Assembly (NCBI RefSeq): GCF_003234085.1
Contig: NZ_QKSD01000001.1
Location: 62,001-126,000 of the forward strand
DNA length: 64,000 nt
Source: Curtobacterium sp. MCPF17_052
Lineage (GTDB): Bacteria > Actinomycetota > Actinomycetes > Actinomycetales > Microbacteriaceae
Reading direction: 5' to 3'
Position numbers and translations under genes: made by a program. Positions 27,497 through 41,564 of this stretch are shown one piece after another. Each line of letters starts with the position of its first letter. Within the stretch, counting starts at the first letter, position 1. Under the pieces are notes generated by a model. It was not told the DNA's origin. It ran no database searches and worked only from the letters and a program-made list of their open reading frames with translations.

Positions 27497-27575
27497 GACC
27501 AGCCACGTCCGGCCGGGAGGCCCGTGACGGGCCCGCCCCGTGCCTCCCGTCCGGTGTCTCCCCCGCGACAGCGGA

Positions 27576-27607
27576 AGGGCCCCGCATCCGACTGGATGCG
27601 GGGCCCT
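27576..27607. terminator. Bidirectional terminator between the VOC gene and rpoC
   Basis: AGGGCCCCGCATCC, loop GACT, GGATGCGGGGCCCT: a perfect 14-bp stem with a tetraloop. It lies 19 nt after the rpoC stop and about 80 nt after the VOC stop, between convergent genes. Confidence 0.85.
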
Positions 27608-27626
27608 CCTTATGGACTCACTCGGT

Positions 27627-31508
<3,882 letters not shown>

Positions 31509-31552
31509 TGTTCTTCTCTCTTGCTGGTTCGAAACGTGTTCAGCGGGCGGGA

Positions 31553-34500
31553 TCAGATGTCGTCGACGGACGACGACTCGAACCGCGAGGAGATGTTGAT
31601 GCCGAGCTCTTCAGCGGCACGGAAGACCTCGTCGTCCGTGTCGCGCAGGCTGACCGCCTGGCCGTCCGCCGAGAGGACCTCGACGTTCAGGCAGAGCGAC
31701 TGCATCTCCTTCATGAGGACCTTGAACGACTCCGGGATGCCGGGCTCCTGGATGTTCTCGCCCTTGACGATCGCCTCGTAGACCTTCACGCGGCCGAGGA
31801 TGTCGTCGGACTTGATCGTCAGGAGCTCCTGGAGGGCGTACGCGGCACCGTATGCCTCGAGCGCCCACACCTCCATCTCGCCGAAGCGCTGTCCACCGAA
31901 CTGCGCCTTCCCACCCAGCGGCTGCTGCGTGATCATCGAGTACGGGCCGGTCGAACGGGCGTGGATCTTGTCGTCGACCAGGTGGTGCAGCTTCAGGATG
32001 TACATGTAGCCGACCGACACGGGCTCCGGGAACGGCTCGCCGGAGCGGCCGTCGAAGAGCTGTGCCTTGCCCGAGGAACCGATCAGGCGCTCCCCGTCAC
32101 GGTTCGGGAGCGTGGAGTCGAGGAGGCCCTCGATCTCGCGCTCGTACGCACCGTCGAACACCGGCGTGGCGACCTTCGTGCCGGGGGCTGCGCTGTGCGC
32201 GGCTTCCGGCAGGTTCTCGGCCCACTCCTGGATGCCCTCGACCTGCCAGCCCTGCTTGGCGAGCCACCCGAGGTGGATCTCCAGGACCTGGCCGAAGTTC
32301 ATGCGACCGGGGACGCCGAGCGGGTTGAGGACGATGTCCACCGGGGTGCCGTCCGCGAGGAACGGCATGTCCTCCACGGGCAGGATCGTCGAGATGACGC
32401 CCTTGTTGCCGTGGCGGCCGGCGAGCTTGTCGCCCGCGGTGATCTTGCGCTTCTGGGCGATGTAGACGACCACGCGCTGGTTGACGCCCGAACCGAGCTC
32501 GTCGTCGCCGTCCTGCGAGTCGAACACCTTGACGCCGATGATCGTGCCCTCTTCACCGTGGGGCACCTTGAGCGAGGTGTCGCGGACTTCGCGCGACTTC
32601 TCGTTGAAGATGGCACGGAGCAGGCGCTCTTCCGCGGACAGCTCGGTCTCGCCCTTCGGCGTGACCTTGCCGACCAGGATGTCGCCGGGGCGGACCTCGG
32701 CACCGATCCGGATGATGCCGCGCTCGTCGAGGTCGGCCAGGAGGTCCGGGCTGACGTTCGGCAGGTCGCGGGTGATCTCTTCCTTGCCGAGCTTCGTGTC
32801 GCGGGCGTCGACCTCGTACTCCTCGATGTGGATCGAGGAGAGCGTGTCGTCCTTCACGAGGTTCTGCGACAGGATCATCGCGTCCTCGTAGTTGTAGCCC
32901 TCCCACGGCATGAACGCGACGAGGAGGTTCTTGCCGAGCGCGAGCTCGCCGTTCTCCGTCGCGGGGCCGTCGGCGATGACCTCGCCCTGCTCCACACGCT
33001 CACCGGCGCTGACGATCACGCGGTGGTTGTAGCTGGTGCCCTGGTTCGAGCGGTCGAACTTGCGCAGGTAGAAGGTCTGCGTGCCACCCTCGTCGAGCTG
33101 CAGGGTCACGGCGTCGGCCGAGACCTCGGAGACGACACCGGCCTTGTCGGCGGTGACGACGTCACCGGCGTCGATGGCGGTGTAGCCCTCCATGCCGGTA
33201 CCGACGAGCGGCGACTCGGAGCGGAGGAGCGGCACGGCCTGGCGCTGCATGTTCGCACCCATGAGGGCGCGGTTCGCGTCGTCGTGCTCGAGGAACGGGA
33301 TGAGCGAGGTCGCGACCGACACCATCTGGCGCGGCGAGACGTCCATGTAGTCGACCTCGTCGCGGGCGACGAGTTCGACCTCTCCGCCCTTCTTGCGGAC
33401 GAGCACCTTGTCGTCGGCGAAGTGGAAGTCGTTCGTCAGCGGGGCGTTGGCCTGCGCGACGACGAACTCGTCCTCTTCCGAAGCGGTCAGGTAGTCGATG
33501 GTCTTCGTGACCTCGCCGTCGACGACGCGACGGTACGGGGTCTCGATGAAACCGAACGAGTTGATCCGACCGAACGACGCGAGTGAACCGATCAGGCCGA
33601 TGTTCGGGCCTTCCGGGGTCTCGATCGGGCACATGCGGCCGTAGTGCGACGGGTGGACGTCGCGGACCTCGACGCCGGCACGCTCACGGGACAGACCACC
33701 CGGGCCGAGGGCCGAGAGGCGACGCTTGTGCGTCAGACCCGCGAGCGGGTTGTTCTGGTCCATGAACTGCGACAGCTGGGACGTCCCGAAGAACTCCTTG
33801 ATCGCGGCGACGACGGGACGCACGTTGATGAGCGTCTGCGGCGTGATGGCCTCGATGTCCTGCGTGGTCATGCGCTCGCGGACGACGCGCTCCATGCGGG
33901 ACAGACCGGTGCGGACCTGGTTCTGGATCAGCTCGCCGACCGCGCGGATGCGACGGTTGCCGAAGTGGTCGATGTCGTCCACGTCGAGGCGGAGCTGGAC
34001 CGGCTCACCGTCACGGACGCCGTCCATGTGGGTGCGCTCCGCGTGCAGGGACACCAGGTACTTGATCGTCGCGACGATGTCCTGCACGGTGAGCACCGAG
34101 TCGGACAGCGGGGCGTCGATGCCGAGCTTGCGGTCGAGCTTGTAGCGACCGACCTTGGCCAGGTCGTAGCGCTTCGAGTTGAAGTAGAAGTTGTCGAGGA
34201 GCGCACGCGCGGCCTCGGCAGCGACCTGCTCGCCCGGACGCAGCTTGCGGTAGATGTCCTTGAGCGCCTCTTCCTTCGTGAGGACGGCGTCCTTCTCGAG
34301 GGTCGACTCCATGGACGCGAAGCCCTGGAACTCCTCCATGATCTCTTCGCTCGTCAGGCCGAGGGCCTTGAGGAAGACGGTCACGGACTGCTTGCGCTTG
34401 CGGTCGATGCGCACGCCCACCTGGTCGCGCTTGTCGATCTCGAACTCGAGCCAGGCGCCACGGGAGGGGATGATACGAGCCGAGTAGATGTCCTTGTCGG

Positions 34501-35041
34501 ACGTCTTCTCCTGCTGGCGCTCGAAGTACACGCCCGGCGAGCGGACGAGCTGCGAGACGACGACACGCTCGGTGCCGTTGATGATGAAGGTGCCGCGCTC
34601 GGTCATGAGCGGGAAGTCACCCATGAAGACCGTCTGCGTCTTGATCTCACCGGTCATGTGGTTCATGAACTCGGCGTTGACGTAGAGCGGAGCAGCGTAG
34701 GTCTTGCCACGCTCCTTGCAGTCGTCGATGGAGTACTTCGGGTCCTCGAGCTCCGGGGACGTGAACGAGAGCTGCATGGTCTCGCCGAGGTCCTCGATCG
34801 GGGAGATCTCCTCGAAGATCTCCTCGAGGCCGGAGTGCAGCGCGAGGTCGGTACGACCCTGCTCCTGCCCTTCGGCGAGGCGGGCCTTCCATGCGTCGTT
34901 GCCGACGAGCCAGTCGAAGCTCTCCGTCTGGAGGGCGAGCAGATCAGGAACCGTGAGGGTGTCCGTGATCTTGGCGAACGAGAGTCGCGAGTGGTTGCGA
35001 CCGTTCTTGGGGTTGGTGGATGCGTTGGGCGCAGCAGCCAA
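31553..35041 (-). CDS. rpoB: RNA polymerase beta subunit
   Basis: The beta subunit forms much of the active-site cleft and the rifampicin pocket. I take the TTG at 35039-35041, which has GGAGG 8 nt upstream and gives 1162 residues beginning (M)[21 protein letters not shown]. The rifampicin region (419-447) is wild type, with D428, H438 and S443 matching E. coli D516, H526 and S531, so rifampicin sensitivity is expected. The frame stays open upstream, but without conserved sequence. Confidence 0.96.
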   Translation of the reverse strand: MAAAPNASTNPKNGRNHSRLSFAKITDTLTVPDLLALQTESFDWLVGNDAWKARLAEGQEQGRTDLALHSGLEEIFEEISPIEDLGETMQLSFTSPELEDPKYSIDDCKERGKTYAAPLYVNAEFMNHMTGEIKTQTVFMGDFPLMTERGTFIINGTERVVVSQLVRSPGVYFERQQEKTSDKDIYSARIIPSRGAWLEFEIDKRDQVGVRIDRKRKQSVTVFLKALGLTSEEIMEEFQGFASMESTLEKDAVLTKEEALKDIYRKLRPGEQVAAEAARALLDNFYFNSKRYDLAKVGRYKLDRKLGIDAPLSDSVLTVQDIVATIKYLVSLHAERTHMDGVRDGEPVQLRLDVDDIDHFGNRRIRAVGELIQNQVRTGLSRMERVVRERMTTQDIEAITPQTLINVRPVVAAIKEFFGTSQLSQFMDQNNPLAGLTHKRRLSALGPGGLSRERAGVEVRDVHPSHYGRMCPIETPEGPNIGLIGSLASFGRINSFGFIETPYRRVVDGEVTKTIDYLTASEEDEFVVAQANAPLTNDFHFADDKVLVRKKGGEVELVARDEVDYMDVSPRQMVSVATSLIPFLEHDDANRALMGANMQRQAVPLLRSESPLVGTGMEGYTAIDAGDVVTADKAGVVSEVSADAVTLQLDEGGTQTFYLRKFDRSNQGTSYNHRVIVSAGERVEQGEVIADGPATENGELALGKNLLVAFMPWEGYNYEDAMILSQNLVKDDTLSSIHIEEYEVDARDTKLGKEEITRDLPNVSPDLLADLDERGIIRIGAEVRPGDILVGKVTPKGETELSAEERLLRAIFNEKSREVRDTSLKVPHGEEGTIIGVKVFDSQDGDDELGSGVNQRVVVYIAQKRKITAGDKLAGRHGNKGVISTILPVEDMPFLADGTPVDIVLNPLGVPGRMNFGQVLEIHLGWLAKQGWQVEGIQEWAENLPEAAHSAAPGTKVATPVFDGAYEREIEGLLDSTLPNRDGERLIGSSGKAQLFDGRSGEPFPEPVSVGYMYILKLHHLVDDKIHARSTGPYSMITQQPLGGKAQFGGQRFGEMEVWALEAYGAAYALQELLTIKSDDILGRVKVYEAIVKGENIQEPGIPESFKVLMKEMQSLCLNVEVLSADGQAVSLRDTDDEVFRAAEELGINISSRFESSSVDDI

Positions 35042-35316
35042 GGGTGTGACCTCCGGTAGGCCCCGTCGGGCCGACACTGACGAAGCAGTGTGTAGGTGAG
35101 TGGATTGATCGCTCGGCGCAACCCGGTGATCAGGACACGAGTACGGTGTGCTCCGGGTCCGGAGCCGCGTGTGGGATGATCGGTGAGCGGGTCCCGCCGC
35201 CATATACGGGACCGGCATCACCAGGCGTGTTCAGCGAAGCACCTGCTGAGAGGCGTCTTCGTGGAACTCGGTCGACCGCAATATGACGACACGGATGCCA
35301 GGGAGCGCGAACTGTC

Positions 35317-35346
35317 ATCATAGGTGGCTCGACAGTGCGCTGTCCA
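35317..35346 (-). promoter_or_regulatory. Promoter of rpoBC
   Basis: TGGACA (-35, 35341-35346), an 18-nt spacer and TATGAT (-10, 35317-35322) on the minus strand. Transcription would start near 35310, giving a leader of about 270 nt before the rpoB TTG. No other gene was found between 35042 and 35401. Confidence 0.68.
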
Positions 35347-35401
35347 GTCCCTGGCTTGACCGAGATCGAGTCCGACGTGTATAAGCCCCGGGCGACCGGT
35401 C

Positions 35402-36046
35402 TCATTCCCCGGTAGAGGGCCTTGCAGGCCCGCCGGGACGGCCACCAGGACCCGTGGCAGCGCCGTCGACAGTGCTGTCGACAGCGGCGCCGTCCAGCGC
35501 CCGCACCGCCTCCTGCGGCCGGTCGCTCCGCACGAACGTCGTCCGTCCCGAAACATCGGTGATCTCCACACCGGGTCCCGGCGTGAGCACGAGGGCCCGG
35601 CGACGACGACCGATCCGCAACCCGAGGCCGCCGTAGGTGTGCGCGTCCGCCTCGATCACCCGGACGGCCGTGATGCTGCGCCGGGCGATGCGCCGCCGCG
35701 GGAGCGGGCGGAAGTGCAGGACGACGGCGTCCTCGGTGACGGTCAGGCCGGCCCGGGCGACCAGCGCCAGGACCCCGACGACGACCGCGACGAGGCCGGG
35801 GATCACGAGCGCCGACTCCGGCGCGTCCCCGGGCCAGCCGAGGACGGCTGCGGTGAGCGCCAGCCCGGCGGCCAGGACGACCCCGCCGACGACGCGCATC
35901 CAGGCCGGCGCACCCTGGTGGTCGTCGACGAGCGGACGGGAGGCACGGCTCGGCCCCGCCGTGCTCCGCACCTGGTCCCGAGCGGACGTCGGCGACCGGT
36001 CCGGTCGGCTCGGTCGGACGGGGACGGACATGGTGTCGGCGGTCAT
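35402..36046 (-). CDS. Membrane protein with PH-like domain
   Basis: A 214-residue protein. An N-terminal Arg/Ser/Pro-rich stretch is followed by two helices (VVGGVVLAAGLALTAAVLGW and ALVIPGLVAVVVGVLALVAR). A beta-rich domain of about 90 residues then starts LTVTEDAVVLHFRPLPRRRI and resembles bacterial PH-like domains of small membrane proteins. AAGGAG lies before the ATG. Function unknown. The tail is Gly/Pro-rich. Confidence 0.6.
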   Translation of the reverse strand: MTADTMSVPVRPSRPDRSPTSARDQVRSTAGPSRASRPLVDDHQGAPAWMRVVGGVVLAAGLALTAAVLGWPGDAPESALVIPGLVAVVVGVLALVARAGLTVTEDAVVLHFRPLPRRRIARRSITAVRVIEADAHTYGGLGLRIGRRRRALVLTPGPGVEITDVSGRTTFVRSDRPQEAVRALDGAAVDSTVDGAATGPGGRPGGPARPSTGE

Positions 36047-36393
36047 GGGGTGCTCCTTCGGGCGCGGGGCCCGGACGTCGTGCGGCGGTGCGTCTGCAGC
36101 GGTGCGTGGTGCAACGCTCGGTGCAGCGGTGCGCGGTGCAGCGGTACGGGTGGACGCGGAGCACGTCGTCGAGACCCGCGACGGGAGCGGGGCTCGTCGT
36201 CGGGCAGGCGTCCGGGTCGGACCCCTGCGGGGACGCCCGAGGGACCGGGACGACGGGCACGACCGGTCGGTGGGGACCCGCGGTCGCGTCGCTCGTCGTC
36301 GTGAGGACCGCACCACGGTACGTCGCGAGGCTTGACGTCCCCTGTCAGTCGATGCAGAAGCATCGAAAAGCGCGGTACGACGAGCCCGGCCGG
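36047..36393. other. Intergenic region with short direct repeats
   Basis: About 350 nt without a supported gene, between the response regulator and the PH-like gene on the same strand. It holds four imperfect copies of a 12-mer (see the separate repeat entry). No terminator or clear promoter was identified. Confidence 0.35.
36081..36148. repeat. Four imperfect copies of TGCAGCGGTGCG
   Basis: Copies start at 36081, 36095, 36122 and 36137, matching TGC(A/G)GCGGT(G/A)CG. Start-to-start distances are 14, 27 and 15 nt. They may be binding sites or a slippage product. Confidence 0.6.
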
Positions 36394-37068
36394 TCAGCGC
36401 AGGACGCGGGCGACCGCCTCCGCCCGGGTCCGGACGCCGAGCTTCGCGAAGACCTGGTTGACGTAGGACTTCACGGTCGGCACGGTCAGGAACAGCTCGG
36501 CGGCGATCTCCGGGTTCGTCCGGCCGTCGGCGATCCGGCTCAGCACGTCGGCCTCGCGCGGGGTCAGCCCCGGGAACCGCTGCCGGAGGTCCCGCCACGC
36601 ACCGGCACCGTCGTCTGCCTCGGCAGCAGCACCGACACCGGCCGCACCAGCGGCGAGCCGCGCCAGCACCTTCGCCCCGACGGTCGCGTCGAACGTGGTC
36701 TGCCCGGAGGCCACCGAACGGATCGCGGTGGCGATCTCGGCGCGGCCGGCATCCTTCGTCAGGTACCCGCGGGCCCCTGCGGCGAGTGCGGTGAGGATCG
36801 AGTCGTCGTCCGCGTGCGTGGTCAGCACGAGGACCGCGACCTGCGGGTGTCCTGCGGTGATCCGCCCGGTCGCCGCCGCCCCGTCGAGGACGGGCATCCG
36901 CAGGTCCATGAGCACGACGTCCGGCGTGAGCGCCTCGACCATCGCGACGGCGGCCGCGCCGTCCTCGGCTTCGCCCACGACGTCCAGGTCGTCGACGAGC
37001 GAGAGCACCGTCACCAGTCCGTCGCGGACGATCGCCTGGTCGTCGGCGACGAGGACCCGGATCGTCAC
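36394..37068 (-). CDS. NarL/LuxR-family response regulator
   Basis: A 224-residue two-component regulator. The receiver domain has D9/D10 and the phosphoacceptor D55 in VVLMDLRMPVLDG, plus T84 and the conserved K105 (GYLTKDAG). A Gly/Ala linker leads to a LuxR-type DNA-binding domain (LTPREADVLSRIADGRTNPE to KSYVNQVFAKLGVRTRAEAV). Its ATG overlaps the stop of the histidine kinase gene, so the two are translated together. Confidence 0.92.
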   Translation of the reverse strand: MTIRVLVADDQAIVRDGLVTVLSLVDDLDVVGEAEDGAAAVAMVEALTPDVVLMDLRMPVLDGAAATGRITAGHPQVAVLVLTTHADDDSILTALAAGARGYLTKDAGRAEIATAIRSVASGQTTFDATVGAKVLARLAAGAAGVGAAAEADDGAGAWRDLRQRFPGLTPREADVLSRIADGRTNPEIAAELFLTVPTVKSYVNQVFAKLGVRTRAEAVARVLR

Positions 37069-38372
37069 GAGGTCCGGCCGGTCGTTCCGTCGACGCCGGG
37101 CGGGTCGGCGACCTGGGCGACGGGCACGTGCATCGCGACGACGAACTCGCCGTCGGACCGCTCCGCCTCGACGGTCGCGTCGGTGCCGAGCTCTTCGAAG
37201 CGCTCGCGCATCCCGAGCAGGCCGTGTCCGTCCGCGGCGACCGGGTTCGCGACCACGACGTCCACGGCGTCGCCGTCCCGGATGACGGACAGGGACACGG
37301 GGCGGCCGGGAGCGTGCCTGCGGGCGTTGCTGAGGGCCTCCCGGACGCCGGCCACGACGACCGCGCGGGTGCGCTCGTCGACGTCGGGCAGGTCCAGGTC
37401 GCCCTGCACGACCGCGGTGCCACCGAAGGAGCGGTGCGCGTCGACCAGGGCGGCGATGCCGTCGCCGGCCGGCCGGGAGGCCCGTGCCGACTCCGGCGCA
37501 CTGCTCTCGTCGGACGAGGGGTCACCCTGGGCGACGGCGGTCTCCGTGTCCGTGTCGGCGTCGACGTCGACGTCGGCGTCGGCGTCGGGCAGGTCGTCGC
37601 GGAGGGCGCGGACGGCCCGACGTGCCTCGGCGAGCCCGTCGGCGGCGAGCGCGCGGGCATCGGTCGCGCGCCGTCGGGCGTCGTCGACCCGGCCGACCTC
37701 GAGCAGGGCCTCCACCGCGTCGAGCTGCAGGACGAGTCCGCCGAGCGAGTGCGCGAGGACGTCGTGCACGTCCCGGGCGACCCGCGCCCGGTCGGCGAGC
37801 AGGCGGGCACGCTGCTGGTCGCGGTCGGCCTGGCGGGCCTGCTCCTCGAGGACGCGCGTCTGTTCCTCCGCAATCCGGAGCTGTCGGCGGCTCATGCCGA
37901 TCACGACGCCGAGTGCCAGGCCGAGGGCGACACCGAGGACCAGGGCGATCGATGTGCCGACGACCGTCGCGATCCCGGCGACGACGACCACGGCGGCGAG
38001 TGCGGCGAGGACGGCAGCCCAGCCGGGGAGGGTCGGCGCGGCTCCGAGGACCACGAGCCCGATGATGACCGGGACGAGCAGGAGTCCGTCGGTGTGGACG
38101 ACCGCGAGCGACCCCGCGGCGACCATCAGCACGGCCGAGGGCACGACGACGCGGGGTGGGCCGTACTCGCGGACCGCCCACGCGGCGAGCGCCACGGCAC
38201 CGCCACCCCAGACCCAGACGGGGAGTTCCTGGGCGACGCCGTTCCGGACGAACCAGAAGGCGACGACGACGATGCCGATCGCGGTGAGCCCGACGGACAG
38301 CCCGGCGCGGGACCGGCCCCGTGCGGAGTCGGTCCCGGCGTCACGCCCCTCGGGGCCGCGGAGGTCGCTCAT
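37065..38372 (-). CDS. NarL-type sensor histidine kinase
   Basis: A 435-residue kinase (HisKA_3 type). The N-terminal half has about five or six helices. The dimerisation domain contains the phosphoacceptor in VARDVHDVLAHSL (H203). The ATPase domain has REALSNARRHA (N box) and GHGLLGMRERFEELG (G box). Between them, about residues 263-295, is an acidic low-complexity insert (DADADVDVDADTDT). With no large extracytoplasmic domain it probably senses a membrane signal. Genes overlap by ATGA on both sides. Confidence 0.9.
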   Translation of the reverse strand: MSDLRGPEGRDAGTDSARGRSRAGLSVGLTAIGIVVVAFWFVRNGVAQELPVWVWGGGAVALAAWAVREYGPPRVVVPSAVLMVAAGSLAVVHTDGLLLVPVIIGLVVLGAAPTLPGWAAVLAALAAVVVVAGIATVVGTSIALVLGVALGLALGVVIGMSRRQLRIAEEQTRVLEEQARQADRDQQRARLLADRARVARDVHDVLAHSLGGLVLQLDAVEALLEVGRVDDARRRATDARALAADGLAEARRAVRALRDDLPDADADVDVDADTDTETAVAQGDPSSDESSAPESARASRPAGDGIAALVDAHRSFGGTAVVQGDLDLPDVDERTRAVVVAGVREALSNARRHAPGRPVSLSVIRDGDAVDVVVANPVAADGHGLLGMRERFEELGTDATVEAERSDGEFVVAMHVPVAQVADPPGVDGTTGRTS

Positions 38373-38878
38373 CACACCATCATGCCGCGGGCGGTGCGGG
38401 CGTCGTGCTGGAGGCGCTGGTCGACGACCAGGGCCCGTGCGGCGCGGTTGACGGCGAGCATGAGGAGGATGACGCCGGTCGAGGTGAGCAGGTGTGCGCC
38501 GAGGCGGGCTCCGACGACGTCGAGGCCGATCCGGACGACGATGAGGGCGATCCAGAGGCCGGCACCGACCCAGCCGGTGCGGGACTGCAGGGTGCGTCCC
38601 TTCCCGTCGGGGGTGCCGACGGTCCGGAAGCGGGTGCGGCTGCCCATCGCGAGGCCGATGCCGACGGAGAGCAGCGCCTCGATGCCGAGGAAGACGACGT
38701 CCTGGCTGTCGATCGTGGCGGCGCTCTGGGCGAGGACCACGATGCCGATGCCGGCCATCACGACCGGGCCGCGCCAGATCCGTGCCGGGTCGAGGTACCG
38801 CCAGGTGGCCTGCTTCCAGGCGAGGTACCCGACGAGTGCGAGTCCGATGACGGTGTTCGTGAGGAGCTGGACGGACAT
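38372..38878 (-). CDS. Small membrane protein in the two-component operon
   Basis: A 168-residue protein with four helices (near residues 3-17, 30-46, 48-66 and 95-130), followed by a short basic C-terminus. GGAGG lies before the ATG, and its stop overlaps the kinase start. Its tight coupling suggests it is the kinase's membrane partner or target, but no family could be assigned. Confidence 0.65.
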   Translation of the reverse strand: MSVQLLTNTVIGLALVGYLAWKQATWRYLDPARIWRGPVVMAGIGIVVLAQSAATIDSQDVVFLGIEALLSVGIGLAMGSRTRFRTVGTPDGKGRTLQSRTGWVGAGLWIALIVVRIGLDVVGARLGAHLLTSTGVILLMLAVNRAARALVVDQRLQHDARTARGMMV

Positions 38879-39009
38879 GGGGTGAGCCTCCCGGTCGTGT
38901 CCGGCGGGGTGTTCCCTGCCGGTGGTCCCATCGTCGCGAGGCCGCGTCCGCCGGCCCACCACCCACGGGTGGGGACCGGGCAGGGGTCCGGGTGGTGTTC
39001 CATGGACGC

Positions 39010-39852
39010 ATGGCTGATGCGTTCGACGGGTTCCGGGTGGGTGCGGGGTACGCGGTCGTCGAACCGGACCGACACCGTCCGGGGTCGTTCACCCTGGTGG
39101 TGGACGGGACGCCGCAGTCGCACGTCGACCTCGAGGACCCGACGCACCTGGCGTTCGAGTACATCCGGCGGATCGGGCACGCGATCGACCTGCTGCCGCC
39201 GGGGCCGGTGACGGCGCTGCACCTGGGCGCCGGCGCGCTGACGCTCCCCCGGTACGTGGCGGTGACCCGGCCGGGTTCCCGGCAGCAGGTCATCGAGCTC
39301 GAACGGGACCTGGTCGACCACGTCCGGGACGCCCTGCCCTTCCCCCGCGGTGCGTCGATCCGGGTGCGGTACGGCGACGCCCGCGAGGTGCTCGAGAAGC
39401 TGCCCGCCGGGCTCCGCGGCACGGTGGACCTGGCCGTCGTGGACGTGTTCTCGGGAGCACGCACGCCCGCGCACGTCACGAGCGTGGAGTTCTACCGCTC
39501 CGTGGCGTCGTTCCTGTCGCCGACCGGCATGGTCGCGGTGAACGTCGCGGACGGTGCCGGACTGGCGTTCGCCCGCGGGCAGGCGGCGACGCTGCAGTCG
39601 GTGTTGCCCGCGGTGGCGGCGGTCGCGGACACCGGGATGCTGAAGGGTCGACGCTTCGGCAACATCGTGCTGCTCGGCTCCCCCGGCGAGTTGCCGATCG
39701 CCGACATGCCCCGGCGGTACTCGTCCGATCCGCTGCCGAGCAAGGTCGTCCACGGTGACGAGCTGCGGTCCTTCATCGCGGGGGCACCCATCGTCACCGA
39801 CACCACGGCCGTCGGGTCGCCCGAACCGAACCGGTCGGTCTTCGGCGCCTGA
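39010..39852 (+). CDS. Spermidine-synthase-like methyltransferase-fold protein
   Basis: A 280-residue protein with the spermidine synthase fold. The SAM/dcSAM-binding glycine loop is HLGAGALTLPRY (71-82), followed by the acidic VIELERD (95-101), then RYGDAREVLEKL and LAVVDVFSGARTPAHVTSVEFY. Actinobacterial homologues are usually annotated as spermidine synthase or fused to transporters, but whether this one makes polyamines is unknown. It is divergent from the two-component unit, 131 nt away. Confidence 0.72.
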   Translation: MADAFDGFRVGAGYAVVEPDRHRPGSFTLVVDGTPQSHVDLEDPTHLAFEYIRRIGHAIDLLPPGPVTALHLGAGALTLPRYVAVTRPGSRQQVIELERDLVDHVRDALPFPRGASIRVRYGDAREVLEKLPAGLRGTVDLAVVDVFSGARTPAHVTSVEFYRSVASFLSPTGMVAVNVADGAGLAFARGQAATLQSVLPAVAAVADTGMLKGRRFGNIVLLGSPGELPIADMPRRYSSDPLPSKVVHGDELRSFIAGAPIVTDTTAVGSPEPNRSVFGA

Positions 39853-39960
39853 GCCCCGGCTGCGGATCACCTCCTGGCCGTACCCCGCGCGGGGGACGCT
39901 GCCAAGATGGGCTGAGCACGCCGCGCCAGCGCGCGACCGCACACCACGAGGAGGCCGCCG

Positions 39961-40641
39961 ATGACCAACGACGATCGCAACGACCAGCAGCCGCGCTACG
40001 GCGAGCGTGTCAGCCCGGAGCAGGGCGGAGCGCCGCGGTACGAGGACCAGCCGACACAGCAGTACGGGCAGCAGCAGTCGGCACCGCAGTGGGGCCAGCC
40101 GACACAGCACGGGCAGCAGCAGTACGGGCAGCCGCAGGACCAGCAGTACGGGCAGCAGCAGTACGGGCAGCCGCAGCAGTACGGCAACCAGCAGCAGCAC
40201 GGCGGGGCGCCCGCCTGGCACTCGTACGAGGAGCCCGCGAAGAAGAAGAAGACCGTCGGCCTCATCGCGTTCGCCGCAGCCGTCATCGCGCTCGTGATCG
40301 GCGTGATCGGCGGCGTCATGCTCGGTACCGCCCTGTCGAGCAGTCAGCTGCTGCAGGACTACGCGCAGAACGGCGGATCCGGCAACCCCGCCGACTCGCA
40401 GGAGCTCCAGCGTCAACTCATGCAGGACCCGGAGGCGATGGCAGGACTCGGCACCGGCGCCGTCCTCATGCTCGTCGGGTCGGTCTTCGGCTTGTGGGCG
40501 ATCGTGCAGGGCATCGTCGCGATCGTCGCGAAGCGCGGTCGGCTCTGGGGTGTCCTGGCGATCGTCCTCGCCGTCCTGGCCTCCGTCGTGGCCGGTGCCG
40601 TCTACATCGGCGTCGCCGCCAGCTCCTTCAACGGGATGTGA
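39961..40641 (+). CDS. Membrane protein with Q/Y/G-rich low-complexity N-terminus
   Basis: A 226-residue protein. Residues 1-92 are disordered and dominated by Gln, Tyr and Gly with repeats of the type QQYGQPQ, ending in KKKK. Three helices follow (VGLIAFAAAVIALVIGVIGG, AVLMLVGSVFGLWAIVQGIV, GVLAIVLAVLASVVAGAVYI). The layout resembles DUF4190-type actinobacterial proteins with a proline/glutamine-rich cytoplasmic head. GAGGAGG precedes the ATG. Function unknown. Confidence 0.68.
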   Translation: MTNDDRNDQQPRYGERVSPEQGGAPRYEDQPTQQYGQQQSAPQWGQPTQHGQQQYGQPQDQQYGQQQYGQPQQYGNQQQHGGAPAWHSYEEPAKKKKTVGLIAFAAAVIALVIGVIGGVMLGTALSSSQLLQDYAQNGGSGNPADSQELQRQLMQDPEAMAGLGTGAVLMLVGSVFGLWAIVQGIVAIVAKRGRLWGVLAIVLAVLASVVAGAVYIGVAASSFNGM

Positions 40642-40751
40642 CCAGCAGCACTCCCGAGCACGGCCCGTCCCGGCGCATCCGGGGCGGGCCGTCCGCGTTC
40701 GTGCGCGTGGCACGGACACCTCCCGGGGCGACGCGGATACCCTCGACCGTG

Positions 40752-41564
40752 ATGTCCCTCCCGCCCGAAGAACGCCGAGACCACGACCGTGCCGACCAGG
40801 CCCGGGAGCCCCGTCATGCCGCTCCGGTGACCGCCGGCGTCAGCCCGGGCAGCACCTTCGCGCCGGTCAGCCTCCGCCCGGCGGTCGACGTCCAGGCCGT
40901 GCAGGACCGCCTGCGGGACCTCGGGCAGAGCCGCAGCACCGACGCCCTGGCCGAACGCGCCGAGCTGCTCCGCCTGCTCGGACGGCTGGACGAGGCGCTG
41001 ACCGTCGCCGAAGAGGTGTTCCGGCTGACGATGTTCACCGGGGAACGCCAGGACAAGGTGGCCGCCCGGATCCGCCGCGCCCACATCCTGCACGACCTCG
41101 GGCGGTACGAACGTGCGGCGACCGAGGCCTCGATGGCGCGGGACACCGCCGCGACCGAGGAGTGGCCGGAGCTCGAGGGCGCCGCCGCCGAACTCGAGGG
41201 CTGGTCCCTCTACGAGCTGTCCCGCTTCGAGGAGGCCCGCGCCGTCCTCAGCCGGTCGTACGACGCGTTCCGCGCTGCCGGCGCCCCGGCGGAGCGCACC
41301 GAGGCGCTCCGGACCGCCGTCGAGGCCGCGCTCCGGGCCTCCATGACGCAGCCCGCGGTCGAACCGGAGGCCGAACGCCCGCGGACCGCCCGCGACTTCG
41401 CGGTGCGCACGGACTCCGAGCCCGCACCTCGTCCGGCCGAGACCGCGCCGCAGGTCCCACCGGCCCCGCGTCGGGTGCTCGGCGCCCCGGACGCGGCGCG
41501 GACCGAGGGCGACTCGCTCTGGGGCCGGCTGGCGCGTCCGTCCCGCACGGACCGGGACGAGTGA
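40752..41564 (+). CDS. TPR-like protein
   Basis: A 270-residue soluble protein. The middle is alpha-helical with tetratricopeptide-like pairs (ALAERAELLRLLGRLDEALT, AARIRRAHILHDLGRYERAA, AELEGWSLYELSRFEEARAV), suggesting a protein-binding scaffold. The C-terminus is Pro/Ala/Arg-rich and disordered. The start is uncertain because the frame stays open upstream; this ATG precedes the charged N-terminus of the domain. Its stop overlaps the GTG of the SprT-like gene, so the two may work together. Confidence 0.6.
   Translation: MSLPPEERRDHDRADQAREPRHAAPVTAGVSPGSTFAPVSLRPAVDVQAVQDRLRDLGQSRSTDALAERAELLRLLGRLDEALTVAEEVFRLTMFTGERQDKVAARIRRAHILHDLGRYERAATEASMARDTAATEEWPELEGAAAELEGWSLYELSRFEEARAVLSRSYDAFRAAGAPAERTEALRTAVEAALRASMTQPAVEPEAERPRTARDFAVRTDSEPAPRPAETAPQVPPAPRRVLGAPDAARTEGDSLWGRLARPSRTDRDE

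Noticed and set aside
36088..38451. A 787-codon plus-strand frame across the two-component genes
   Set aside because: It covers three overlapping real minus-strand genes with motifs for a kinase and a response regulator.
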